Part shown: piece after piece, positions 23,148 through 34,626 of the stretch
Layout of the letters: each line of letters starts with the position of its first letter
Position numbering within the stretch: position 1 is the first letter of the stretch
Origin: Gloeophyllum trabeum ATCC 11539
Lineage: Eukaryota > Basidiomycota > Agaricomycetes > Gloeophyllales > Gloeophyllaceae
Assembly (NCBI RefSeq): GCF_000344685.1
Contig: NW_006920430.1
Span: forward strand, 34,869 to 98,868
Direction: 5' to 3'
Length of the DNA stretch: 64,000 nucleotides
Program-made: the position numbers and the translations under genes
Notes under the pieces: model-generated
The model's input: the letters and a program-made list of their open reading frames with translations, nothing else
The model's database searches: none
What the model was told of the DNA's origin: nothing

Positions 23148-23818
23148 CACGAGGCACGTATCACGTGAACGTGACTCGCGGGTTCATGATTCGGAATCAT
23201 TGAATTCCATTGAATGATTCATTGCCGCTCACTCATCCGCACCCAACGCTTGGTAGGATGTCTGACGCGGATCCCCGCCGGTTTGTGTATTCTGTGTACG
23301 TGTCTGAAACCAGTGCAAAGTAATTAACGAAGGTAACTCTGCCACAGTATTAGGAAATAGACCAGACCCAGCGTCTCATGGGCCGCTTGGCTGAGATTGC
23401 CTAGCTGGCTGGGTCTCAAAACATACCAGCTCCTGGAACGTTATAGTGGTCGCAACGGTCTCATATCTGAATTGGAATGGTATCCCTTAGACCTATTGAG
23501 TCGAACCCGTGTCCCTTCTTCGCATGTATATTTATAACCGGTGCATCGATGTCTGATTCTTACCTCCTTCAGCAGTCGGAACTAGGTCCTCCAGGGTCCG
23601 GAACGTCTTCATCAAGTGCATCACCACGCCATTCATTCCAAACGCGTGAATTCGGTGAGTAGCGCAGATGCTCAATGAACCTCCCACCATACTAACCCTG
23701 CTCTTGATCTACGATTCCGCCACAAAATCGCTCAGTCCTCCGGACGCACTAGAGTTTGACAGTAGATGCTTCTTGGGACGAGGACAGCATCTGCTTCAAC
23801 TAGCTCTTCGCCACATTT

Positions 23819-26096
23819 ATGGACGCCTCCAACCCTCATTTCAACACGCCGACGATGCTAAGCTTGCGGAGCGGCGTCGTCCGTGTTCCGACGTACAATC
23901 CCAAGATGGATCTCTTGGGTATGCCCGTGCTAGACTCCTGCAAAGTTCCTAGCTTGGACCTGGTAGGCCAGGATGCAGCCAAATGTAAGAGCCTGTATCA
24001 CACACAGCTGTCGGTCTACGATCTAATATGCTTTTTTGCAGTGCCTACTCTCGTTCTCCATGGGATCCCGCGGGTGCTAGAACTGGAAGTCTCGAACTCT
24101 ACTCAAGAAGACAACATCCTCGTGAATCCTTCTGAATGCCTCGTGTGGAACGCTATGATGCCGCAGCTATGTGTATTTAGTCTCTATTGCCGCGCTGAGG
24201 ATGGTATTATTTCCATTAGTATAGCTCCGCCCATGATAGACTAACTACGGTTGATTGTGGTAGTCGGAACCGACTTGCTCCCTGCCGTCATATTCGCTCT
24301 TTAATGGACCATCCGTGTTCTGGAGGAGTGCAGTGATCACGAGCTCCGCATGACCCTCTGGCTCGCACCGCACCAGACTGGCGAGGTGGCAAACTACGTC
24401 AGACGTACCAATGTCAGTACGCGTTAATTTTTAATCTTTCATCTTTCGTGAGTCATGGTCGCTGAGATGATTCACTCATTAGTTATGGATTGCCCGTAAC
24501 AAGGTTTCTCGGCACTTAATGTCAGTACAATGCTTGTTTAGCCTATTAGTAGATGGGTGCGATGTTGTGCTCACTTGCTCTGCTGCTGCAGGGATCCAGC
24601 GGTGAATCAGCCTGCTATGGCTGTCCCCTATCTGAGTGCGAGTATCGAGATGAGCATAGCAATCGAGGGAGCACGAGGGTGGGAACATTACAGACATCCG
24701 TAAGTTCATGATTCCTTCATCATAACGTCTTCCTACTACTCTTGGCAGAATGCTATACTGCCTATATGGCGAAGCACTCAGTCTGTCTGGAGAGCTTACC
24801 CATCAGACCAAGATCATCTTGGAACGTGCCCTTGACGCCGCCGAGAATTCGCCTACTGAGCAGTCTATCCCACATGATTTCGGGGCAGCGATAATCAAAA
24901 TCCGAACTCATCTCGCGCGCGTATTACATGCTCTAGATATCGAGCCAGATGCACAGAAACGGTTCGTTACGCCGTTTCGATGGAATTTGTGGGCGTTCTC
25001 GCCGCTGATCCACTCTAGGCACACGGAGCAAGTCGTTAAATTTTTAAAGAAGAACCCGACACTTTTTTACGAAGGCGATCTACTCCAACTCTTGGTGCTT
25101 CCTGAAGAAGTCGAGCACCCAGTGCTTACCGCTCTTGGTGGTCCGAGATGGATTGAGAGCCGGCGAGCGTCTGTGAGAGCTGATGAGCGCCAGATAAAGC
25201 TCTGCCGTGGTTGTGGCGCGAGAGATATCAATAATTCTCTCTTCCGCTGTTCTCGGTGTCAGCATGCGTATTATTGGCAAGTAATACCACTCGCATTCGC
25301 CAGAACCCCTATTGAGCTTTCTCTCGGGCAGCTGCAGGAAGTGCCAGAAATCGAATTGGAATCAGCACAAGTAAGCGAGATTCGTCGCCTCGTTCTGACC
25401 AGGGCTGACCTCCGAGTCCACTGAAAGAAAGGATTGCAAGTGAGGTACATACAGTCTCTATCGGCACATTTCTGACTCCTCTTCAGCGAAATCGTACTCT
25501 CGAGGGAGAAAGCACGGGTACTAAGTCAAACGAACCCCACAGCAGGTCAGAGATATCTTGCATGGTCGAGATGGGCTACCCTTCCAAACTCGAGTCGAGA
25601 CCGTGCCTTCTGCTCTGCACTTGGACTTCATCGAGACCCGTCTCGAGGCCAGACGCATATGATCATCTGTAAGGTCGAGTGGGTACCGGAAAACAAAGAC
25701 CCGCGTTTCCAGTTCCGCATAACACGCTGCGGAGTGGTCCGGATCAGTGAGATGGCGGCACGCGCAGAGACTGTTTTGAACTCGGAAAGGGACGAAACTC
25801 AGGCATATATCAAGACGGCAGTGGATGCCCTGGAAGTGGGCAATCCCTGGGAGTATGTCCAGATGGTACCCATTTTACATATGCTTCATGATGAAGCCGG
25901 CAACAACAGTTCTCTACGGACCAGTATGTCTTTGGTATTCAACTCCCCCCACAGCTCACTCATGTACGCAGGCGGAGTTACGCTAAAAGGGTTGCGATAC
26001 ATACCTTACAATGCGGAGTGGCGGAAGACCATCAACCAAAGTGGGGACGACGCTCCCGGTGCCCTTGGTGCTCACGACCACGAGCATGACTTCTGA
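23819..26096 (+). pseudogene. MYND-type zinc finger protein, copy 2, with GC-AG intron and in-frame stop
   Basis: Exon 1 (23819-23984, start MDASNPHFNTPTMLSLR) and exon 2 (from 24042) match copy 1 in phase and sequence. Exon 3 has VGTDLLPAV as in copy 1 but then a TAA at 24302-24304 where copy 1 has CAG. Later exons include ALSLSGELTHQTK, HLARVLHALDIEP and the finger: CRGC (from 25203), CSRC, then YCCRKCQKSNW and a His on exon 25332-25370. The intron inside the finger (25277-25331) begins GCAAGT, not GT, and is the only junction that restores the MYND cysteines. The C-terminal part includes ALGLHRDPSRGQTHMII, and the stop is at 26094-26096. An optional 48-nt intron lies at 25924-25971. An upstream ATG at about 23550 (MSDSYLLQ) could add an exon. 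The stop, plus a junction near 24420 I could not phase, suggest a pseudogene. Confidence 0.65.
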
Positions 26097-28687
26097 ATGA
26101 TGTATTCCGGGCATGCAGCGGGCACTTCTTCACTTCTTGGCGTGTAGCTCTTGCTGTACACCCGTCTCTACGTGCACGGATATGTAGCGAGGAAGTCCTT
26201 TATCGATGTCTGACTCGATGGCCCCATTTTCCGACTAGGATCCTGTCCAAGACTGCGAGACCCGGGCGATATGGGGAATGGCGCAGATTACGAGCCTGAA
26301 TGGAAGTTCGAATATGTCCGTATCGTATTCGACATCTAATCTCCGTCGCGTTCCTGCAGGGGGGCGAGTGTATTAGCGAGTGCGGCAGCCGCCCGAGAGA
26401 CATCGGGCGGCCACAAACCATTTTCCGCCGATAAACCGACACTCATGAGTTGTACATACCTATAAGGTCTCGCGGCGTCAGCTCGCGGCGAGGTCGGGAG
26501 AGAGAGGGGTCTCAACTCTCAATGCCGCCCGCACAGATGGCCTGCACAATGTCTCAGAAACCGAGTCGCAGCTCATAGGGCTGGCCAGCGGAAGCGCAGT
26601 GCCACAGAGCCTCGCCCCGAGCGTCGACTCGGAGATTAGACTCGCCGAAACGGAGTTTTGACGACGATTATAATCTGAAAAAGGAGACGCGCTCGCGTCG
26701 TCTGTCATGTGCCAGATAAAGGTCCCCAGACTCGGAATGAGATCGACTGTCGACGGTACTTCGGGCCAACTTGAAGTTTTGCTGCGGTGGGAGGGGGCGT
26801 ATCAAGAATCGCCCCGGAGCCCTGTATGATAAGCGCATACTGGTACAGTACATTTACTTATGTATCGCTCGTGTATCCCTCCGCATGAGACTCAAGAGTT
26901 TGCGGTGGTCCCAGGGTAGCAAGGGAGATTCGGACCCTCTACCACTCAGGCCGACATATCTATAGCCCAGTCGGCGCAGCATTCTTGCAGCGACTGTCCT
27001 CAAAGCGCGCGAGGAGGCGTCGGACCAAACGACCCGGGAGACGCGGGCGAGGAAACGTCCCGCGGGTGTTGCAGAACCCAGGCTTGACCGACGTGCCAGG
27101 GTTGCCCTCGCTGGGGGCACAGAGTGCGTAGTGCAGGACGATATACGCACTGAGAAGCGGGAAGGACTGGTCTTGGTACCCCCACTCGGGGTCAGCGTGC
27201 GTCCCCGAAACTTGCCGGTACGTGAGCCGGCACGTAGCGGGAGTCGGCATGGACGTTCGAAGTTACGAACCTCGCTCACGGGTTCTACTCGGTTCTCGGA
27301 CTGATCCACGGAGCTGGATCCTGCAGCAAACGCGCCATCCTTCGAGCTAGCTTAGAGCCAGCGACTTATGGCCATTCGAGCTCCGCAGACCTTCTGTATT
27401 CCGGGTTAGCCTACCGCGGAGGGCCCTCGAAGTTCCAAGTACCAGCCTGAGCGGTACCGGTCAGATTTCACATTCTACCGCCAGCCGCGTTCTGATCCTG
27501 CAGGCCAGAACGCGCACTGATATCTTGCTCAGGCGATATCCAAAGGGCATTGTTCCGGAGAGGTGACCATCCATCAGCGCTCGGCGCTGGATGGACGGCG
27601 GACAACACCGGACGCGGGTACACCGGCGAGCGGGGGGGTTATCTGAACGATGAGCGCTCACCTATGTACAAGTGAAGTCCGAGTCGAGAGAGTTGGATGA
27701 GTTGCTTAAATGACGTCTTCCCGCTGACCCAGTGGGAATGAGACGTACGCGAACTAATCGGCAGGCAATGGGGAGGAGGAGCTTACAACCAGCGCATGGA
27801 CGCATGACAACGCACACGCAAAGACTGTCAGCGATCAGTGGGGGTCAGAGCTCAACTGTTCACCCATGTTCTGATTGCGCCGTCAGAACGCATCCCAGCG
27901 CTGGGGGTCCCCGGATCGGCGAATAACGGGTATACCGGAGAAGACGGAACGCGCTGAGTGCCAGGACGACCGGTGGTAAGTTTAGCTCGTGGTCGTTCTT
28001 TACGTATTTGTGGGCGTCGCAGATCTTCCTTGCGTGAGACGACGTCCAGAGTCAGACGGAGCTTATAGGGGTGGCTCGAAAGAGAATGATAGGGGATGGC
28101 CGCCGCGCTGACGGCTGGAGAGCGGGGTCGACGTATGTGGCACTCTTGGGAGTAGAGCGGATATGACTCATGAGGGACAGATGTGGCATACGGTAAATAA
28201 AGCCAAGGCACTCGGTCGCCCATGCGATGAACGGACTATTTCATAGCAAGGACGGCCGCTTGGCCTTATTTATCGCGGCACGCCTCCCAAGGTATCGACG
28301 TCGTCTGGACCATCGTCTGAGCACAAAATTTGCAGGGCGACACCAACGAGAAAGGCAAGTGTCGGGCCCGGCACGCGCCGAGTCCGGAGAACGGTACCTG
28401 CTGACACCGCCACGAGCCTCATTCCTTGGCCGCTGGCTGCGCTCAGATCCGATGCCGATGCCTCCCCAAATCTCGGATGTGCTTCGTAAAGGAAAGCGCA
28501 GATCTGCGAGTCATGCTGGCAATGACTCGCAGCTAACGGGCGGGCAGTCTTGCGCGTCGATACGCCCAAGCCCCCCCGCCCAGGAAATGGAACGCCCGGT
28601 GGTAACTATCTAGCGGTGCTATGAAAGCAGGTGTTGGTGAGAAATGGGTGCTAGCAATCACAATAATAACGAGCATCAAGCGCCCAT
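26097..28687. other. Region without a recognised gene before the tandem array
   Basis: Overlapping minus-strand frames (26854-27309, 26960-27250) and short plus-strand frames (28227-28613) are not supported by motif or splice structure. The segment does not resemble the sequence preceding units II or III, which places the outer boundary of the tandem array at about 28688. Confidence 0.4.
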
Positions 28688-28849
28688 TTACCGTCCCAGG
28701 CCCCCGTCCGTTTATAGCAAGTGAGGCTTCCTTTCCCCCTTCGATCCCCACAACTTAAATTTAAACCTAGGCCCTCGTCCGCAACGGGGAAACGCGAGAA
28801 TGAAAAGAAGTTTGCGCGGTTCTATATACGCGTTCTGACCACCGATCGT

Positions 28850-28919
28850 CGTTCTCCGAGCTTGTTTCTCTCTCCCCGGCTCGCATCGTCCCCCCACTCG
28901 TTCTTTCCCCCAACGCGCC
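28850..28919 (+). promoter_or_regulatory. Pyrimidine-rich leader before the DUF6533 start
   Basis: A C/T-rich run leads directly to the ATG at 28920, a common start-site context in fungal genes. It is kept in units II (41680-41746) and III (54350-54418) with small indels. No TATA box was seen. Confidence 0.4.
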
Positions 28920-30679
28920 ATGTCGCTCTCGTCGCTCGCTGATGCGTTCGCCCCGTTCGTTAGGGAGATCCAGTCGACCCGGTACGCGGAACGTAAGTCA
29001 TAATATATGTCAAAATACTCGCTAGCATCCCGCTCACGTCACCCCAGTCGCGTCAAGTACTATCGTAATATACGACCATTGTGAGTGAGACTATCCCTTA
29101 CGCAGAACGCGACTCGGACTCAAGTATGTCCCCGCAGTGATCACATTGGACCAGGAGGTGAGCTACATCTAGCTTGTCTCTCGGCGAGACTGACGGTGCA
29201 TCTCAGATAGACCTAATATGGGTGCGCTCGCCTTGCGTACCATCCACTCTCACAAGCTGAACTCCATTTCCCCGTCTTCAGAAGGCTTCATGGACACCCG
29301 GAAAAGTATTGTTCTTAACGGTACGCATACACACTGTTATCCCCTTGTCGCAAGGCGTACCCAACGCCCGCGCGTGCAGAACCGCTATTACGTTCTTGCA
29401 AGTGTAATGTGAGTGCTGCATCTATTCACTCGCCAGGCCCGGTTCCTGACGCGTGCGGGTCCATGATGCAGATTCAACAACTACGGTATGCGTCGTCCCT
29501 GACTTGGACCGAAGGTTCCGCTGATATGCGGCTCCGGAACAGTTCTTTTCACCACACATCTCTCCGACTCGGTATGACATCATTCAATCTCGTGTCAAGC
29601 GTGTTCTAATCCGTGATATGCAGTTGTACGTGCCTTCGTATCAAAGATGTTTCTCAGGTTCATTCTCACACCTTTCGCCCTTCCCTCGCCGCAAATAGCT
29701 GTATGTATTCGCTCTCTTGCTGTAGACGCGCGTCTAACGTGGTGTGCAGGTGTTAAATGGTTTCGATGGCAAGGGACGACGGGCTTGCTAGTGTCCATGA
29801 TCGCCGAAAGTACGCTTCTGGCCTCCCTCGCATACCCCCCCTAACTTCTCCCGCGCCAGTCATCCTCCAACTGCGATTATACGCGCTGTACCACCTCAAC
29901 CGACGCGTGCTCGTGCTCATGTGCGGGGCGTTCCTGGTCTCAGCAGGCACAGCGGCCGTGATCATGGGCATGGTGCTCGCGCGCATATCAGGTGCGTCTC
30001 CTCCGCGCGTCCTCTCTGCGCCCTTCCAACGCCGGCCCAGCGCACTCGGGCCTGATCCCGGGCCTGCCGTTCTGCATCCCGGTGAACGTGCCCTCGTGGT
30101 TCTACACGTTCTGGATCCCGACGCTCGGCTTCGAGAGCCTGCTCTGCGCGCTCGCGTTGTTCCGCGCGTTCAGGGACTTTCGCAGCCGCACGAGCCTCTT
30201 CCAGAGCGGGCGGCACATCGTGAAGATATTGATCCGGGACTCGGTGATTTATTACCTCATGTGCGCGCGTTCTCTTCTGCTCGGACTCGGGCCTGACGGT
30301 GTTTAGTATGTTCGCGACGTACTTTACCAACCTCGTCATATTCCTCACTGGCAACGTGCGTCCCGCCTTCCGCCCTTCTCTGCTCACCACTAACACCCCC
30401 CAGGTCGGCGTGCTCGAGTCCGGGATCGGGTTCGCGGTGACGATGTCGTGCGTGATGGGCAGCCGGCTGTGCCTGAACATCCGCGACGTGCACCACGAGC
30501 TGGAGGCGTCGACCGCGTCGCAGCAGCAGCACCTCACGCAGCCGTCGTTCGTGTCCGGCGGGCGGAGTGCGTACGGGACGGCGAGCCGCGGGACGAATAT
30601 CGTGGTTTCGAGCACGTATGCGCTGACGGAGTTTGAGCTCGTGGAGTTGCGGAATTTGCGGGCGCAGGGGAAGGTGTAG
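28920..30679 (+). CDS. DUF6533 seven-helix-type membrane protein, unit I copy
   Basis: Fifteen exons: 28920-28992, 29048-29080, 29138-29157, 29207-29221, 29282-29320, 29380-29408, 29472-29485, 29543-29571, 29624-29625, 29699-29700, 29750-29809, 29860-29991, 30041-30260, 30307-30355, 30404-30679; 330 residues, every junction GT-AG and in frame. Exons 2-7 assemble the DUF6533 domain: IVIYDHLITLDQEIDLIW, KASWTPGKVLFLTNRYYVLA, VIFNNYVLF (about residues 25-78). Exons 8-11 give THLSDSFCVKWFRWQG. Helices follow: TGLLVSMIAEIILQLRLYAL, VLVLMCGAFLVSAGTAAVI, SWFYTFWIPTLGFESLLCAL, IMFATYFTNLVIFLTGN and GFAVTMSCVMGSRL, then a cytoplasmic tail with three Gln and a Ser/Thr-rich end. DUF6533 proteins are predicted membrane proteins, highly expanded in Agaricomycetes, function unknown. 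All introns are short (46-73 nt). Confidence 0.85.
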
Positions 30680-31199
30680 GGTGGGTGGGTGTCGTTGTCC
30701 CTCGCTGCTGTATAACATCGTTCTGTTTCTCGTGTATACGTACTCCGGTTAGGAAAAATATATTTAGAGCACGCGCGCGTCAACACCATTCCCTTATGCG
30801 GCGCCGGAAAACATAGGGAGCCAATGAGGAGGGAGATGGCAGGGTTAGGGTGTTGAAAGTGTTGCAAGTCCGACGCCGTTTTTCGTGGTTCGCTCGAGCA
30901 TAGTCTCCCCCTATATGGGGTCTCGTGGATTCTGGAAAAAGGGGCTTGCCCTTGTGTATTTGTGCACCGTACAAGCGTGACTACTCTACTTTACGGATGG
31001 GCGCGGAACAGGCGTGACCTTACCTCCAGGTCGTCGCGAGTGGGAGGTTGGCGTCCATGCAAGTGTCGTGACTTCCACTTGATACGCGGGTGCAATATTA
31101 TTCATGCTGACCTTCACAAGTTGGTTAGACATGCGGATGGAACACACGGAAAAGCACTCACCAAGAATTTAGAGTGTCTCACTGGCTTATCTTGACCCA
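30680..31199. other. Highly conserved 3' flank of the DUF6533 gene
   Basis: It follows the stop codon and is almost identical at 44352-44880 and 56830-57360. It holds an AT-rich possible polyadenylation region (AAAAATATATTTAGAG near 30754) and no frame worth calling. Confidence 0.45.
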
Positions 31200-34130
31200 T
31201 AGTCACTCCACCGTCAGTTGCGTCTTGATGGAACTGCCCGTGAGTGACCTCGGAAGGTCCCAAGGCAGTCTTCGTGAGCGCGCATGGTCCATGAGCCTGG
31301 GAGAGCTGCCGACGGTCACCACACCGCTTGAGTAAAATAGAAAGCCGGGTTAGACATGAGTGAGAGCAAGATGACGGAATAGCACTCACACCATGGTACC
31401 ATCACTCGTCTCTCAAGCTCAACCCAGCCCGTGACATCGACTCAGGCTACCTTCCCTCTTGAATTGACAGAGTCCACGGGAGGACGCGGGAGACGGCCAT
31501 AAACGGGGGCCTGATCACCGAGACAGGACGGTGACGAGAGCGTCGAGATCCAGCATCACGTCATTGAAGAGGGTGATCACCAGAAGACCAACATGGCATC
31601 GGCAGTGAGCGCGAGAACCCAAGGCATGGGCCATGGTCGATATTGAGATGAGTGAGATCCCGGCGATGGCTATGGCATTCGTGACGTGGACCACTGTACG
31701 GGACACGTAGAGGTCGATAGAGACTTTGCAATGGCGCAGAGACGGGGACATGCGAGCGGAAGACACTGTGCTCCAACACCGGTTGCGGGACGAAATTCTA
31801 TACCCACAAAGTCGAACAGGGTGGCGACGTCGGATGCAGCGGGTGTGAAGACCGCGTTGACGACTGAGACGTTGGTAATGTGGGCGAGTAACATAGAGGT
31901 CGTCAATAGACACTCTGCGAGGGGGGAGCCATGGGGACGGGCAGGGGCAGGTAGAGGATAGCGCGCTGGGAGGCCGGTCATGGGATGAAAGTCTATACCT
32001 ACAACGTCGAACAGAGTATCGAGGGCGGATGCGGTGGGTGTGGAGAAGCAGTAGCGCGTCGAGTGGCAGTATGGCAGTGGCGGGAGGACCTCGTCGTGAC
32101 GGCGACATGCGAAGCCATTGGCAGCACCGATGATCAGGCCCATCGTCACCTTGATGTGTGCCATGCATCGGGCTTGCACGCGGCATGGTGCTGCTCGCCG
32201 GACGCAATTCGGTATATACGATGTTGAGGAGAGACACCGCTGGCCGGAAGACAATTTGTCCCTGCCCGTGGGAGCAGGGACCCCGAGAATCGCCTCGTCG
32301 ACTTTGTCGAGAGACTTTCCCCCAGTCAAGCCGAAGCGTTTCTATACACGCATCGGTGGAGATGATGTATACAGAGGTGGGGGAAGCTTGCTCTGACCGG
32401 TAGCACATGAATCACCATGCGATAGGCCGCCCGGCGGACGGCGATAATCCCTACATTGTTGAGCAAGGCACGCCAGAGACGGAGGCGTCAACGACGGCAT
32501 GATGAGCCTTCTTCCACATCGGGCTGCTCACGCGAAGGCTTCCTGTATCCACATCTTCGAGCGGGTTGCGACCGAGGCGGGCCAAGGGCCAGACAACATG
32601 GAAGTGCGTCGGAACACTGAGGTAGGGCTGCGCAAGGCACTTGCAGGAAGCATTTCTGTATATACACGGTGCGGCAGGAGGGAGTCGGTCCACAAGGCGC
32701 TAGGTGGTCTGGATGAATCTGCCTACGCTGTGGAAAAGGCCCATGCATCGCCGACGCCTCGCACGCGCTTGTCGGTATCCACCTCAGCAAAGGGGCTATC
32801 TGGTATCAGCCCACATCCATATGGCGGGGGTGGGAGAGTATTGTGGTGAGCATGGTAGGCATCGCGAGTGGTGAGTAGTGTTCGCTGACGGATACAGGTC
32901 AGTACGAGGCCTGCTCACGAGGCTTCCAAGACATACCTAGCAAGTCGGATGTCTGTGATCACGGCTAAGTCTTGGAAGTAACCACCCATGCATTATCCAC
33001 GGTGTCTTATCCTCGAGGTTCCGAAGCGTCTGCCCGGTGACCTTCTGTCCGCAGGCTAGTATCAGCCTCGCGGCAGCGTCTCTGTGCTCGCCATGGTGAC
33101 ATGTAGACGGGTACTGGGAGTGAGGCGCACAGAACGCAGACGTAGGTGATAGGATGGCACGGGACTATGGTGAGATGAGCTGATGTCCTATGTCCGCGAC
33201 GAGGCAACAACATACCATCATCCGGCAGTGTGGCGTCGCCGTAATCATCCTCTTCCGCGCGCTCCATTGGCAGGCTCGCCCTCTCCCCCATCCAATCAGG
33301 TTAATTGGTGTTGACCCGAGCGAGAGTGAGGAAGATGTAGACAGTGCACAGGATAGGGAGGATCTGGGACGGTCGCATACAATCGAAGTTGACATCGGAG
33401 CCTTCCCAGAAGCACTGGGCTAGCGCTGCGTGTCTATGGGAGTGCTGATGAGGTAGAGGGGAAGTCGGCAGTAGATTCACTAACCATGACGCGTTAGTTC
33501 GAGTATATCGGTGCAAAAGACACAACAACATACACGTCTCATTTAATGCTCCATCCCAGTCTGTTGCTCATACTCCATCTGCTCTCCAATAACTCCCGCC
33601 CTTCGCCTTAAATTCGTAGTTGCAGCTGGTGGTGCACGGGGCAGACAGTGAGAAACACATGTAAGTCGCCATTGACCCTGAGGGGAGAGACGGTAGGCGG
33701 GCGCAGGGCACCAAGGACCGAGACGGAAGCAGAGGATCATGGAGAACGATCATAGAACTGGGACAGAGAGTCTGACTGCACTACAGTTAGCGACCGAGTC
33801 CTCGTTGATAAAGCGCACGACGCGGACGCACCTTGACTTGCGTTGGCGTGTGGCAGTGTCAATTGCCTAGATTGGACGATGTGGCGGATCTGTCTACGCG
33901 GTCAGCATTCTCCCTTGTTCGTCGCAGCAGCGCAAAGAAATACCTACGCAGCTATAGATTCAGACCGTATAACTATGATGCAGCCGAGGGACGAGCAACG
34001 AAGGACAGATGGGTGTCTGAGCGAGCAAGCGAGGGTGGCGGCAGATGGGCGATGGCGGCAGATGGGTGATGGCGGCAGAGCAGAATGTATGGTCAACCAG
34101 TCGAGCATAATGAGGGCATAGTGACGGGCT
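31200..34130 (-). other. Possible minus-strand multi-exon gene or remnant, unit I
   Basis: Minus-strand segments with protein-like character keep their order in all units: MATYMCFSLSAPCTTSCNYE (near 33600-33680), SDVNFDCMRPSQILPILC and a hydrophobic run (near 33320-33400), MERAEEDDYGDATLPDD (near 33215-33270), GQTLRNLEDKTPW (unit III form near 59300), PMWKKAHHAVVDASVSGV (near 32460-32520) and the 190-bp exon-like repeats near 31790-32110. I could not join them into one frame or name a family. Frame changes between segments are consistent with introns or with decay. Confidence 0.3.
31790..32110 (-). repeat. 190-bp exon-like tandem repeat, unit I (two copies)
   Basis: Repeat anchors (TATACC, on the plus strand) lie at 31799 and 31994. 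On the minus strand each unit has an acceptor-like CTCAG, a 60-nt open segment (VVNAVFTPAASDVATLFDFV in one, CFSTPTASALDTLFDVV in the other) and a donor GTATAG. A length divisible by three would let exons be added without a frameshift. Confidence 0.55.
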
Positions 34131-34263
34131 ATGGAGGTCGACTAAAGTGAGAACCAGCCTTTATACTTGACAACCCCTCACTTGATCCCCGTGTTGACAG
34201 CCACCTTCCAAGCAACTGAAGCCAGAATCCCGCCCGAGGACAGGAAGGCTTGTCAACAATGTT

Positions 34264-34346
34264 GGTCCGATGGGCCCGGATTGCGGAGATTATGCGTCGT
34301 TCAATTTGATCCAGGCATAATCTCCGTACCCCGAGATGCTCGGACC
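34264..34346. repeat. Cruciform-capable inverted repeat
   Basis: Outer arms are GGTCCGA (34264-34270) and TCGGACC (34340-34346); inner arms are CGGAGATTATGC (34284-34295) and GCATAATCTCCG (34315-34326). The equivalents in unit II (48058-48137) and unit III (60536-60618) carry mismatches in the arms. Confidence 0.65.
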
Positions 34347-34578
34347 CACCGCGAAGCTGTCAGAGTGAAACATCCTGGCACAGCCCTTTCAATCCTGTGC
34401 AGTGTAAGAAGGCTCACTTCAGAGCTTGGAATTGCGTGCAAAGTCTCAAATCTCAGTAATGTGATTCACTATACTCTCAGAATACCAAGTAGATACGGTC
34501 ACAACCAGTCCCTCATGAGATTTGAAGTCTGAGGTCTCAGGCTGGTACTTAGAGCATAAGCTTCCCAGCTTTCGAAGT

Positions 34579-34626
34579 CCTGTCAAGCTTGGCAGCTCCT
34601 TGACAGGATACAGGGTGTCACCCTGT
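34579..34626. repeat. Pair of adjacent small palindromes
   Basis: CCTGTCAAG (34579-34587) pairs with CTTGACAGG (34599-34607). It is followed at once by ACAGGGTG-T-CACCCTGT (34610-34626). Both are kept in unit II. Confidence 0.6.
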
